Of a stretch of DNA of 64,000 nt, positions 39,325 through 47,513 are shown one piece after another. Made by a program: the position numbers and the translations under genes. The stretch is from Nitrosomonas sp. Is35. GTDB taxonomy: Bacteria; Pseudomonadota; Gammaproteobacteria; Burkholderiales; Nitrosomonadaceae. Positions within the stretch are counted from its first letter, which is position 1, and every line of letters begins with the position of its first letter. The stretch spans positions 1,426,001 to 1,490,000 of the forward strand of contig NZ_JAWJZH010000001.1 in NCBI RefSeq assembly GCF_033063295.1, written 5' to 3'. The notes under the pieces are model-generated. The model did no database searches. It saw only the letters and a list, made by a program, of their open reading frames with translations, and had not been told where the DNA came from.

Positions 39325-40200
39325 TCAACCTACGTGCTGCTCATTTAGGCGAACTCGATCCAGAATAAAACCTGCCACTTCTTCTGGGGTGAATCGTTGT
39401 AGATCAATGTAACCATCGTGTTCAAAAACGCCAGGAATTTCGGCATCATCAGACCTTACAAACATGATGGCGTGATCACTTTTATTGTTGATAATTCCAC
39501 GGATTGCTCGCCACTCTATACCGCACCATTTTTTCTTTTCGTATTCTTTGGACAAGAACACAACGATCAAGTCGGAATTTTTAAGATAAACAGATTGAAG
39601 CAAACTATCCAAATTTGGCCTCGCCAATTGTGCTGTAAAATCGTCGTCGTAAAAAATTGAGCCTGCGGGCAAGGAACTTTTAAGGCGGTTTACTATTGTG
39701 AGAACACAGTCGCGAACCTCGCCGGGGAAAGAAAACGCAACTTTGAAGCTCAGCTCTTCGAGCTTACCGGTGCGACCAACGGGATTGATAAATCTCTCAT
39801 CGATTAGACCCGCCGCGTGCAGTCGGCTGAATAAATCTTCATCTTTAACCGCCCAGTGCGTTCTATTCATTTCCCATTCGCCAATATCGAGAAGATTCAC
39901 GATTGGCGCAATATCTGAGAATGGAATTGGCGGGATGTCAGTTTCGAAATCATATTCAATCATAATCGAGCGACTTCGCTCCTTGAGAGACCGAATATAA
40001 CCGACTCGTACTGATTCTTTTTTTCCCTCATATGCAAACAGGCACGGAAACGACTTTAGAAGTTCAATGTGTTCGGACGTAAGTGTCTTGAGCAAGGTTT
40101 TTTCTTTGTCATTTGTATGCTCAAGGAATCTATCTCGTGTGTATTCATACGCGGGTAGTTCCCATGCGCCTTCATGTGCAGTTACAAGTAGGTTATACAT
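39325..40200 (-). CDS. TIR-domain protein with novel N-terminal domain, integron cassette gene
   Basis: Residues 152-285 form a TIR domain: FKVAFSFPG at the first strand, FYDDDF after the second, SDLIVVFLSKEY, and KKWCGIEWRAI with the candidate NADase glutamate Glu229. Bacterial TIR proteins of this kind usually consume NAD+ or make signalling nucleotides in antiphage defence. The N-terminal 150 residues form an unfamiliar domain with motifs NLLVTAHEGAWELP, RFLEHTN and NRTHWAVKDEDLF; it may sense an infection cue. The start ATG at 40200 has AGAGG upstream and follows the attC end GTTAGAT by about 21 bases, the standard distance for a cassette gene. Its own downstream attC is missing. Confidence 0.85.
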   Translation of the reverse strand: MYNLLVTAHEGAWELPAYEYTRDRFLEHTNDKEKTLLKTLTSEHIELLKSFPCLFAYEGKKESVRVGYIRSLKERSRSIMIEYDFETDIPPIPFSDIAPIVNLLDIGEWEMNRTHWAVKDEDLFSRLHAAGLIDERFINPVGRTGKLEELSFKVAFSFPGEVRDCVLTIVNRLKSSLPAGSIFYDDDFTAQLARPNLDSLLQSVYLKNSDLIVVFLSKEYEKKKWCGIEWRAIRGIINNKSDHAIMFVRSDDAEIPGVFEHDGYIDLQRFTPEEVAGFILDRVRLNEQHVG

Positions 40201-40221
40201 TTACACGATGCCTCTTTGGAA

Positions 40222-40290
40222 ATCTAACGTAAAGGTGAGGGGCGCGAGCGGCTACGCCGCGAAGCGTCCCTCTCGACCGATTGGTTGGGC
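40222..40290 (-). other. Integron attC recombination site
   Basis: Read on the minus strand the 69-bp site begins with GCCCAAC (RYYYAAC) at 40290-40284 and ends with GTTAGAT (GTTRRRY) at 40228-40222. Between them is a strong imperfect hairpin: a 9-bp arm (GAGGGGCGC with GCGTCCCTC, one G-U pair), a 2/3-base bulge, then GCGGC-TAC-GCCGC. It starts immediately after the stop of the lipoprotein gene. The first bases of that gene's cassette, TTGGGC, are the exact complement of GCCCAA in this site, the diagnostic property of an integron cassette. Confidence 0.88.
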
Positions 40291-40632
40291 TTATTTGGCA
40301 ACCCTGATCTCGTAGAAGATGTCGTAAATATCGCCAAACACCCCTTTCTTTCTTAGGACGGGAACACGCGAAATAACTTCATACCTCTTGGCGTCATAAT
40401 TGTTGTCTCGCAGCCATGTTTCTAGCCAGTCAATCCGTGTTCGTTCAGCTTCCTCCGACGTGAGCGGATACGCCGCATCGGCGAATGCCGTGAATTTGAA
40501 AAATTGAGCATTCGCATCGGTTCGTGTCGGCTCAAATTTTGTTACCGCCACACGGTCGAACGAAGCACAGCCCGCCATCATCCCAAGAAGCGCAGTGTAA
40601 ACAAAAACGAGGGTAAGCTTGCGTATGGTCAT
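40291..40632 (-). CDS. Small lipoprotein, integron cassette gene, 113 aa
   Basis: The protein has a type II signal peptide with lipobox MAGC (Cys22), and a 90-residue mature domain rich in charged and aromatic residues (RIDWLETWLRDNNYDAKRYEV). I recognise no family. It is the first cassette after the attI-like core site: GTTGGGC lies 17 bases before the ATG, and the stop codon abuts the attC site. The predicted cassette spans 40228-40654, about 427 bp, a typical size. Confidence 0.8.
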   Translation of the reverse strand: MTIRKLTLVFVYTALLGMMAGCASFDRVAVTKFEPTRTDANAQFFKFTAFADAAYPLTSEEAERTRIDWLETWLRDNNYDAKRYEVISRVPVLRKKGVFGDIYDIFYEIRVAK

Positions 40633-40648
40633 GTGCGTTTATCTCGTG

Positions 40649-40778
40649 GCCCAACTAAAATTAAACATATTCAAAATAATTTAACTTGGTTTCCTAAATG
40701 AGAATGCTAGAGCATTCTTCTGTTTTGTTCATTAGGATATGATGATTATGTATTTTATACGGGCCTAAAAAAACACGG
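40649..40778. other. attI-like region between truncated integrase and first cassette
   Basis: GTTGGGC on the minus strand at 40655-40649 is a GTTRRRY core site placed where the first cassette joins attI. The remainder up to the integrase start at 40779 has no attC-type hairpin, as expected for attI. An 18-bp perfect palindrome, AGAATGCT-AG-AGCATTCT, lies at 40701-40718. The divergent layout, integrase rightward and cassettes leftward, is that of a standard integron platform. Confidence 0.6.
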
Positions 40779-40997
40779 ATGAGTAAATCTCCAAAACTGC
40801 TGGATCAAGTTCGCGAATGTATACGTGTAAAGCACTATTCTATTCGTACTGAAAATACCTATGTGGATTGGATAAAACGTTTTATTTTGTTTCATCACAA
40901 ACGTCAACCCAAAGAGATGGGGAGTTCAGAAGTCGAAGCGTTTCTGACGTACCTTGACGTTGAACGTAATGTCCCCGCTTCTACTCAGGAGCAGGCC
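40779..40997 (+). pseudogene. intI: Truncated integron integrase
   Basis: The first 73 codons encode the N-terminal SAM-like core-binding domain of an integron tyrosine recombinase: LLDQVRECIRVKHYSIRTE, TYVDWIKRFILFH, GSSEVEAFLTYL and STQEQA all match IntI proteins. After QEQA homology stops abruptly; the following bases are the non-coding and coding end of the patB gene in the opposite orientation. The whole catalytic domain (two-thirds of a protein of about 320 residues) is missing, so this copy cannot be active. The frame stays open past the junction but only as antisense of patB. Confidence 0.85.
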
Positions 40998-41021
40998 ACA
41001 AGGCGGCCATATACGCCAGAA

Positions 41022-42191
41022 TTATCCGCGCATTGCCCGTTTTATCCTCTCCAGCACCACCAAAACCGTTTTCCTCGGCGCCCCAATATTCAACCGCATG
41101 AACCCGCTGCCTTCCTGCCCGAATTGCACGCCCGGATTCAGGCCGACACCGGCTTTGTGGATAAAGAAGTGTTTCAGTTGCGCGTCGGTCATGTGCCACT
41201 CGCGGCAATCGAACCAGAGCAGGTAGGTGCCTTCGGCTTGGATCACGCGCATGTCCGGCAAATGTTCCGCGACGAAGTGTTCGACGCTGGTACGGGTGTC
41301 TTGCAGGTAATTCTGTAATGCGGTGAGCCAGGCTTCACCGTCGCGGTAGGCGGCTTCGAAGGCGGCGACGCTGAACGGGTTGGAGGCGCTGACGTGGAAT
41401 TGGGTGAAGACTTGCGCGACAGCATGACGCACGGTTTTATCGGGGATGATCAGCGCGGATAGATTCAAGCCGGGGATATTGAAGGTTTTGCTTGGCGCGA
41501 CGGCGGTGATCAGGTTGCTGTTATTGTTGACAATGGCAGCCAACACGTGGTGGCGGTGGCCGGGGTAGATCAAGTCGTGGTGGATTTCATCGGAAAACAC
41601 GATCAGGTTGTGGCGGGTGGCGATTTGTTGCAGTTGCTGCAATTCTTCCGGCGACCACACGCGTCCGACCGGGTTGTGTGGCGAACACAGCAGCAGCAGT
41701 TTGGCTTGCCGGGCGCACTGTTCCAAATGGTCGAAGTCGATGGTGTAACGGCCATGGTCGTGGCGCAGCGGGTTTTGGATCAGCTTGCGGCCGGTTTGCG
41801 TGACGGCGGAGAAGAACGGGAAATACACCGGCGGTTGGACGATGACGGCTTCGCCGGGTTGGGTGAACGCCATCACAGCGGCGTTGATCGACGGCACCAC
41901 GCCGGGGCACATAACGATCCAGTCGCGCTGTACCGCCCAGCCGTGCCGCCGTTGCAGCCAGCCGATCAGCGCGTCATACAGGTTATCGGGAAATACGGTG
42001 TAACCGTAGATCGGGTGTTGTGCGCGCTCAGTCAGCGCTCGTGTAACCGCGGGCGGGGCGGCGAAATCCATGTCCGCCACCCACGCCGGGATGACATCGG
42101 CTTTGCCGAACATGGTTTGCCGTCCATCGTATTTGACACTGTGAGTTCCTTCGCGATTGATTTCCCTGTCGAAATCGAACGCTTCGCTCAA
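41022..42191 (-). CDS. ovoB: MalY/PatB-family PLP C-S lyase, likely ovothiol lyase OvoB
   Basis: This is a 389-residue fold-type I aminotransferase-family lyase. The PLP lysine is in AVAPSKTFNIPGLN, and the MalY/PatB-type N-terminus (HSVKYDGRQTMFGKADVIPAWVADMDF in part) is present. Family members cleave C-S bonds, for example cystathionine. Its ATG overlaps the ovoA stop by four bases, so it is translationally coupled to OvoA; in known ovothiol pathways a PLP lyase of this class cleaves 5-histidylcysteine sulfoxide to 5-thiohistidine. The role as OvoB is therefore context-based inference; cystathionine beta-lyase is the alternative. Confidence 0.8.
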   Translation of the reverse strand: MSEAFDFDREINREGTHSVKYDGRQTMFGKADVIPAWVADMDFAAPPAVTRALTERAQHPIYGYTVFPDNLYDALIGWLQRRHGWAVQRDWIVMCPGVVPSINAAVMAFTQPGEAVIVQPPVYFPFFSAVTQTGRKLIQNPLRHDHGRYTIDFDHLEQCARQAKLLLLCSPHNPVGRVWSPEELQQLQQIATRHNLIVFSDEIHHDLIYPGHRHHVLAAIVNNNSNLITAVAPSKTFNIPGLNLSALIIPDKTVRHAVAQVFTQFHVSASNPFSVAAFEAAYRDGEAWLTALQNYLQDTRTSVEHFVAEHLPDMRVIQAEGTYLLWFDCREWHMTDAQLKHFFIHKAGVGLNPGVQFGQEGSGFMRLNIGAPRKTVLVVLERIKRAMRG

Positions 42192-44302
42192 GCGATACGC
42201 TCCCAGATGGTGACTTCCGCCAGCGTGTGCTGGAATTTGCGTTTGGTTTCGCGGATCACGAACGGCACGGCTTGCGGCCCTTGGATCAGACGGAAGTGCG
42301 GGCCGAGCATTTCTTTCAGGCCGTCGAGCGTGGTGAAGTTTTCACCGTCGCGCTTGAAGCCGCCGACCCACGCTTCTTTCTTGGTGTGTTCGGTGAGCCA
42401 GGTATACGGCGACGTGATCATCAGCAAACCGCCCATATTGATGCGCGTGTGAATGCTATTGAGCAGCTTGGCCGGATCGTATAACCGGTCGATCAGGTTG
42501 GCAGCGAGGATCAGGTCGTAGCCGGTGAAAATGGATTTTAAATTACAGGCATCGCCCTGGAAAAATTCGACCTTATGTTTGACGTGATCCAGGCCCAGGC
42601 CGGTTAATGTGCGTTCCTTGTACGACACCAGCTCGCCTTCGTCGGTCAGTGTGTAGCGCAAAACACCTTGCTGTGCGAGTTGCACACCCTGGCCGATGAA
42701 ACGCGCGGAGAAATCGATACCGGTGACATGATCGAACACTGTGGCCAGCTCGAAGGTCGAGCGGCCGGAAGCACAGCCTAAATCCAGCGCGCTGCGTTTA
42801 GGCCGGTTACCCGTCGCGGCGATGGCGATATCCGCGAGTGCCTTGGAGAAATTGGGCACGTCAAAATACATATCGCCGTAATGAAACTCGGCGTATTCCG
42901 ACAGCAATTTGTCAGTTTCGTAGTTGGAACCCGGCAGTGTGGCTGGTGCGTCCGACACGACATAGCGGAAACCCGCGTGCTGGAAGAAATGGCGACGGAA
43001 GGCGTAGCGCGAGCTGCGGATCGATTCGTTGCCACAAGCAATCCACGAACCGCCTTTAATCAGATTATGCTGATTATCGAACGTCGGCGTGGTGAAATCG
43101 TCGTACAACGGATGCACGTCGAATCCCTCGAACGGGTAGGTCGGCGTTTCGGTCCATTGCCAGACGTTACCGGTGATATCGAAAAACTCGCCTTGCGGGA
43201 ATTCGGTGACCGGACAGCTCGACGCATAGTAATCCAGATGCAGATTGCCGCTGGCTTTTGCGTCCGGCGGTACTTCAGATAATTGCGCGGTATCGTACAG
43301 CCGGTACCATTCGTCCTCGGTCGGCAGCCGTACCGGTTGCTTGGTCGTTTCGGCTTTCCAGTTACAGAACGCTTTGGCTTCGTGATAATTGACTTCAACC
43401 GGCCAATCCCACGGCATCGGCACTTCCTCGGTCATCAGGCGCAAACACCAGTCATTGCCTTTCTTGATCCAAAAAGTGGGGTATTCGGCTTGGGTGAATT
43501 TTTGCCAGGCACGTCCTTCTTCCGGCCAGTAACTACCGGTGCGGTAGCCGCCGGCTTCGACAAACGCCAGAAATTCCTGATTACTGACCAAGTATTTGCT
43601 GGCTTGGAAAGCGGCAATATCGGCGCTGTGCATGCCATATTCGTTATCCCAGCCGTAATGCTGATGATTGGTTCTGGTTTTATGCAGCGTGACCGTTCCG
43701 GCGGCGACGTTGATTAAAGCATTCTGCGGCGCGGCGCCGGATGTGCGGCACGGCTGCCAATCCGGGTGCGGTTGCACGAAATGCAGCGCGTGCTGGCGGA
43801 TCAGAACCGACGATGTTTCCAGGTGAATGCGTTCATGCTCGATCCCCATCACAATCGGCCACCACGAGCTTTCCCAGGTGATCGGCAAGGCCAGCGGCAT
43901 CGTTGCGATCAGCTTGTCGACCATGGCGCGCATGGTTTTGCGGTACGCGCGCACTTCGCCGACCGTCGGCCAATCGTAGTGCGTGCTATCGAGATCGTCC
44001 CAGCTCATTTCGTCGACACCGACGGCGAAGATCGATTCCAGCCGGGGATTGATGCGTTCGGGGATCAGCCCGGCGAGAATCAATTTATTGACGAAAAATG
44101 TGGCGGTATGGCCGAGATAAAAAATCAGCGGGTGGCGCAGTGAGATCGGTTTTTTGTAATAGGCCTCGTCAGTGCGCAGCGTTTCAAAGAGTTGTTCGTA
44201 ACGATCCAGCGTGTTGTGAAAATAAGCGCGGATTTCTTCACGTTTCAGGTTGATGTCATCGCCGTCCAGTAGCGGTGTTCTTTGGAATAAGGTTTGTAGC
44301 AT
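42188..44302 (-). CDS. ovoA: 5-histidylcysteine sulfoxide synthase / thiohistidine methyltransferase OvoA
   Basis: OvoA makes ovothiol A, an antioxidant thiohistidine. The 704-residue protein has the three expected parts: a DinB-like domain with the iron-binding HX3HXE motif at 156-162 (EHERIHLET), plus an additional histidine at 65; a formylglycine-generating-enzyme-like sulfoxide synthase domain (about 205-460, with MPWDWPVEVNYHEAKAF and LIKGGSWIACGNES); and a C-terminal SAM methyltransferase (about 480-700, ALDLGCASGRSTFELA). The combination and length are diagnostic. The partner lyase gene follows directly. No strong ribosome-binding site precedes the ATG. Confidence 0.94.
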   Translation of the reverse strand: MLQTLFQRTPLLDGDDINLKREEIRAYFHNTLDRYEQLFETLRTDEAYYKKPISLRHPLIFYLGHTATFFVNKLILAGLIPERINPRLESIFAVGVDEMSWDDLDSTHYDWPTVGEVRAYRKTMRAMVDKLIATMPLALPITWESSWWPIVMGIEHERIHLETSSVLIRQHALHFVQPHPDWQPCRTSGAAPQNALINVAAGTVTLHKTRTNHQHYGWDNEYGMHSADIAAFQASKYLVSNQEFLAFVEAGGYRTGSYWPEEGRAWQKFTQAEYPTFWIKKGNDWCLRLMTEEVPMPWDWPVEVNYHEAKAFCNWKAETTKQPVRLPTEDEWYRLYDTAQLSEVPPDAKASGNLHLDYYASSCPVTEFPQGEFFDITGNVWQWTETPTYPFEGFDVHPLYDDFTTPTFDNQHNLIKGGSWIACGNESIRSSRYAFRRHFFQHAGFRYVVSDAPATLPGSNYETDKLLSEYAEFHYGDMYFDVPNFSKALADIAIAATGNRPKRSALDLGCASGRSTFELATVFDHVTGIDFSARFIGQGVQLAQQGVLRYTLTDEGELVSYKERTLTGLGLDHVKHKVEFFQGDACNLKSIFTGYDLILAANLIDRLYDPAKLLNSIHTRINMGGLLMITSPYTWLTEHTKKEAWVGGFKRDGENFTTLDGLKEMLGPHFRLIQGPQAVPFVIRETKRKFQHTLAEVTIWERIA

Positions 44303-44611
44303 AGGGGTAATGTTTAGCAGTTTACTAGGTTATTAACCGCTATTATAACGCCTCGCGCTTTTCAAGCCATACTTTAACCGGGATAAATGTCATTAAACAT
44401 TGATATTAGGTGCAAAAGATTACAAGAAATTTAGAAAAATGACTTGTTTTAAGGACTAAATTATAAACAATTTCTCGTTCCGGACGGCTAATCGCTGATG
44501 GAAGGGCCGTATGCGCCGCTCACCAAGCGCTGCGTATCGTTCTTGAATGCCAGTAATTCCTCAGTGGGTTGAATCCGCCTGGATAGTGCAGCTGAACCCG
44601 GTGCTGCGGAT
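44303..44611. other. Intergenic region between ovoA and the beta-CASP nuclease gene
   Basis: About 310 bases. The part nearest ovoA (44303-44480) is AT-rich and should carry its promoter, which I cannot pinpoint. From 44488 leftward strand reading gives a short start-poor open frame ending SGAYGPSISD that overlaps the end of the nuclease gene; it may be a remnant or a chance frame. Confidence 0.4.
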
Positions 44612-46009
44612 TTACAGCGTAACAACAGACAAATATTCCGGAATAGTTGCCGTCCAATTGAGTTTCTGCTGAATGGCAGCGGCTAAGGCGGTGGAGTTGC
44701 TGAGTTCGCCGTGCACCACAAAAATATTTTCCGGCGCTTTTTCGAAGTGGCCCAGCCAATTGAGCAGATCGGCCTGATCGGCATGGGCTGAGAGTCCGCC
44801 GATTGTATAAATGGCAGCTTTGACGCGAATATCCTGACCAAAAATTTTAACTAGTTTTGCGCCGTCGACAAGCCGCCTACCCAATGTTCTTTCCGCTTGG
44901 AATCCGGTAATCAGGATGCTGCATTCGGCGCGGTCAAGATTGTATTTCAAGTGATGCTTGATACGGCCGGCATCGCACATGCCGCTGGCTGAAATGATGA
45001 TAATGCCGTGCTTGATGTGATTGAGCTGCATGGATTCTTCGATATCCTGCACAAAATGAATGCGTGGTTTTTGCACATTCTGATTCATCCAGTGCAGCGC
45101 ATCGGAAGCTTCCGCGTCGAGCAATGCCAGATGTTTCAGCGTGATTTCCGTTGCCGCCCGCGCCATCGGCGAATCGACATAAATCGCCATTTCGCCCAGT
45201 TTGCCCTGGCGGTACAAGTCAATCAGCAAAAACAACAAATCCTGCGTCCGCCCGACGGTAAAAGCCGGAATGATGACATTGCCGCCTTTATGCACGAGCG
45301 TGTTGTTAATGGCATAAACGAGCTCCTCGATGGTATCCGGCATGTTGCGGTGCAGGCGATTGCCATAAGTGGATTCGATCAGCAGGATATCCGCCTGGCG
45401 GATGAAAGCCGGATCGCGCACAATCGGATGGCCGGGTGTCCCCAGATCGCCGGAGAACACAATTTTCTTGGTGCCGGTCTGTTTTTTGACCCACAACTCG
45501 ATGATAGCGGAACCGAGAATATGACCGGCTTCACGGAAACAACAGCGTATCGACGGATGCGGATTGAGTTCGGTATTGTAATCGACGCGCTGCAATTGCT
45601 TTAACAGTGCTTCCGCCTGCGCTACGGTATACAGCGGTGCAAGCTCCTGAGTGGATTGACCGCGGCGGCGCGATTGATTGCGCCATTCGATTTCTTTTTC
45701 CTGAATGTACGCACTATCTTTCAACATTACCTGCAATAAATCCGCCGTTGCCGCAGTGCAATAAACCGGACCGCGAAAACCCCACGCGCTCAACCGCGGC
45801 AATAAACCGGAATGATCGATATGTGCATGCGTCAGCAAGACAAAATCGATGGTTTTGGGATCGTATTTAAAAGCCGTGCGGTTTTTCTTGTCGGCTTCGC
45901 GTCCACCCTGAAACATGCCGCAATCGACCAAAAAACGAACCGATCCGGTTTCGATCAGATAGCTGGAGCCGGTTACTTCGCCTGCTGCGCCTAAAAATGT
46001 CAGTTGCAT
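44612..46009 (-). CDS. MBL-fold beta-CASP RNA nuclease (CPSF-like)
   Basis: This 465-residue protein is a metallo-beta-lactamase with a beta-CASP insert. The zinc motif is THAHIDHSG, with upstream LVDCGMFQGG and downstream GHILGSAII; the beta-CASP and C-terminal parts include VIIPAFTVGRTQDLL, ISASGMCDAGRI and GGLSAHADQADLL. The arrangement matches bacterial relatives of the eukaryotic cleavage factor CPSF73 and Ysh1, so an RNA-processing nuclease is expected. Its precise substrate is unknown. Confidence 0.9.
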   Translation of the reverse strand: MQLTFLGAAGEVTGSSYLIETGSVRFLVDCGMFQGGREADKKNRTAFKYDPKTIDFVLLTHAHIDHSGLLPRLSAWGFRGPVYCTAATADLLQVMLKDSAYIQEKEIEWRNQSRRRGQSTQELAPLYTVAQAEALLKQLQRVDYNTELNPHPSIRCCFREAGHILGSAIIELWVKKQTGTKKIVFSGDLGTPGHPIVRDPAFIRQADILLIESTYGNRLHRNMPDTIEELVYAINNTLVHKGGNVIIPAFTVGRTQDLLFLLIDLYRQGKLGEMAIYVDSPMARAATEITLKHLALLDAEASDALHWMNQNVQKPRIHFVQDIEESMQLNHIKHGIIIISASGMCDAGRIKHHLKYNLDRAECSILITGFQAERTLGRRLVDGAKLVKIFGQDIRVKAAIYTIGGLSAHADQADLLNWLGHFEKAPENIFVVHGELSNSTALAAAIQQKLNWTATIPEYLSVVTL

Positions 46010-46032
46010 CGCATTTACTCGCTGTTATGAAG

Positions 46033-47352
46033 TTAGAGCGTATTCAGCACGTGCAACGTGCCGTCGACCAGTAAATTCATTTCCTGCTCGTTAATAATAT
46101 AAGGCGGCATGAAATAAATGGTTTTCCCCAGAGGGCGCAACACTAATTGTTGCTTCAATCCGGCTTGAAAGCACTGCGCGGCAAAATCGACATCATCCGT
46201 TTCGACCTCGAACGCCCAGATCATGCCGCAATTACGGAAATTCCACACTTTGGGATGAGCCGCTAACGGTGCTGCAATGCGATTCAGGTACGCGGCCTTA
46301 TGTTTGTTTGCTGTAATAACCTGGTCTTGTTCAAAAATATCCAGAGAAGCCAAAGCGGCGCGGCATGCCAGCGCGTTGCCGGTGTGCGAATGCGAATGCA
46401 AAAAAGCGCGTGCGGTTTTGTCATCGTAAAAAGCCTGAAAAACAACATCGGTCGTCATTACGACGGAAAGCGGCAAGTAGCCGCCGCTCAATCCTTTCGA
46501 CAAACATAAGAAATCCGGCGCGATATTTGCCTGGTTACAAGCAAACAGGGTTCCGGTACGGCCAAAACCGACCGCGATTTCATCGGCGATCAAATGCACT
46601 TGATAGCGGTCGCAAATTTCTCGGGCGCATTGTAAATAAATGGGATGGTACATGCCCATTCCCGCCGCGCCTTGAACCAGCGGTTCAAGAATGAGCGCAG
46701 CTGTTTGCGCATGATGTTCCGCCAGATAGTGTTCCAATGCCGCAGCGGCGCGGAGCGCGTAAGCTTCAGCGGATTCGCCTGCTGCCGCGTAGCGCCAGTC
46801 CGGTGTGGGGACATGGGTGCAGGGTCTGAGCAATGGCGCATACGTTTCGCGAAAAATGGCTACATCGGTGACGGATAACGCGCCGAGGGTTTCGCCGTGA
46901 TAATCATTTTGCAGGCTGATAAAACCGTTTTTTTGCGGCTGCCCGTTCAAAAGCCAGTAGTGAAAACTCATTTTTAAGGCGATCTCAATCGCCGATGCGC
47001 CGTCGCTGGCATAAAAACAATGTCCGAGCGAACCGGGTGCGATGCGTTTGAGCCGCTCCGATAGTGCGACGACCGGTTCATGGGTAAAGCCCGCCAGCAT
47101 GACATGCTCGATTTTTTCCAATTGGTCGCGGATCGCGGCATTAATGACCGGATTGGCATGACCGAACAAATTGACCCACCAAGAACCGATCGCATCCAGA
47201 TAGCGGTTACCGTCGGCATCGTATAACCATGCGCCTTTGCCGCTGACAATAGGAACGAGCGGATAGGTCTCGTGCTGTTTCATTTGCGTGCAGGGGTGCC
47301 ATACGGCGGCAAGGCTTCTGTGCTGGAGTTGTGTTGAAGATGAATTGGCCAT
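46033..47352 (-). CDS. bioA: Adenosylmethionine-8-amino-7-oxononanoate aminotransferase
   Basis: BioA transfers an amino group from SAM to KAPA, giving DAPA in biotin synthesis. It is a class III aminotransferase. Family signatures are HPCTQMKQH and WWVNLFGHANP near the N-terminus, the LIADEIAVGFGRTG cofactor segment, and the PLP lysine in LCLSKGLSGGYLPLS. I start at the ATG at 47352 (MANSSS), which fits relatives; an upstream ATG at 47418 would add 22 residues. Other bio genes are not in the window. It lies 23 bases upstream of the nuclease gene. Confidence 0.93.
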   Translation of the reverse strand: MANSSSTQLQHRSLAAVWHPCTQMKQHETYPLVPIVSGKGAWLYDADGNRYLDAIGSWWVNLFGHANPVINAAIRDQLEKIEHVMLAGFTHEPVVALSERLKRIAPGSLGHCFYASDGASAIEIALKMSFHYWLLNGQPQKNGFISLQNDYHGETLGALSVTDVAIFRETYAPLLRPCTHVPTPDWRYAAAGESAEAYALRAAAALEHYLAEHHAQTAALILEPLVQGAAGMGMYHPIYLQCAREICDRYQVHLIADEIAVGFGRTGTLFACNQANIAPDFLCLSKGLSGGYLPLSVVMTTDVVFQAFYDDKTARAFLHSHSHTGNALACRAALASLDIFEQDQVITANKHKAAYLNRIAAPLAAHPKVWNFRNCGMIWAFEVETDDVDFAAQCFQAGLKQQLVLRPLGKTIYFMPPYIINEQEMNLLVDGTLHVLNTL

Positions 47353-47513
47353 GTAATTGCGAAACCGGATAGTAAGAATCTCAGAAGATAGTTGTAATTT
47401 GTTGTTGTGTCCGGTCATTGTAGACTATGAATCGCCATTTTTCAGGGCTTTTGACCTGGTATAGAATCCTTGGTACATTCAAACCTTCAAACCATTTTGC
47501 TTATTTTGCCTGC

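Noticed and set aside
40998..41318. Continuation of the truncated integrase frame to 41318
   Set aside because: After codon 73 the translation is antisense of the patB gene and has no recombinase motifs, so the real remnant ends near 40997.
44488..44620. Short leftward open frame ending SGAYGPSISD beyond the beta-CASP gene
   Set aside because: No usable start with a ribosome-binding site and no family match; kept only as a possible remnant.
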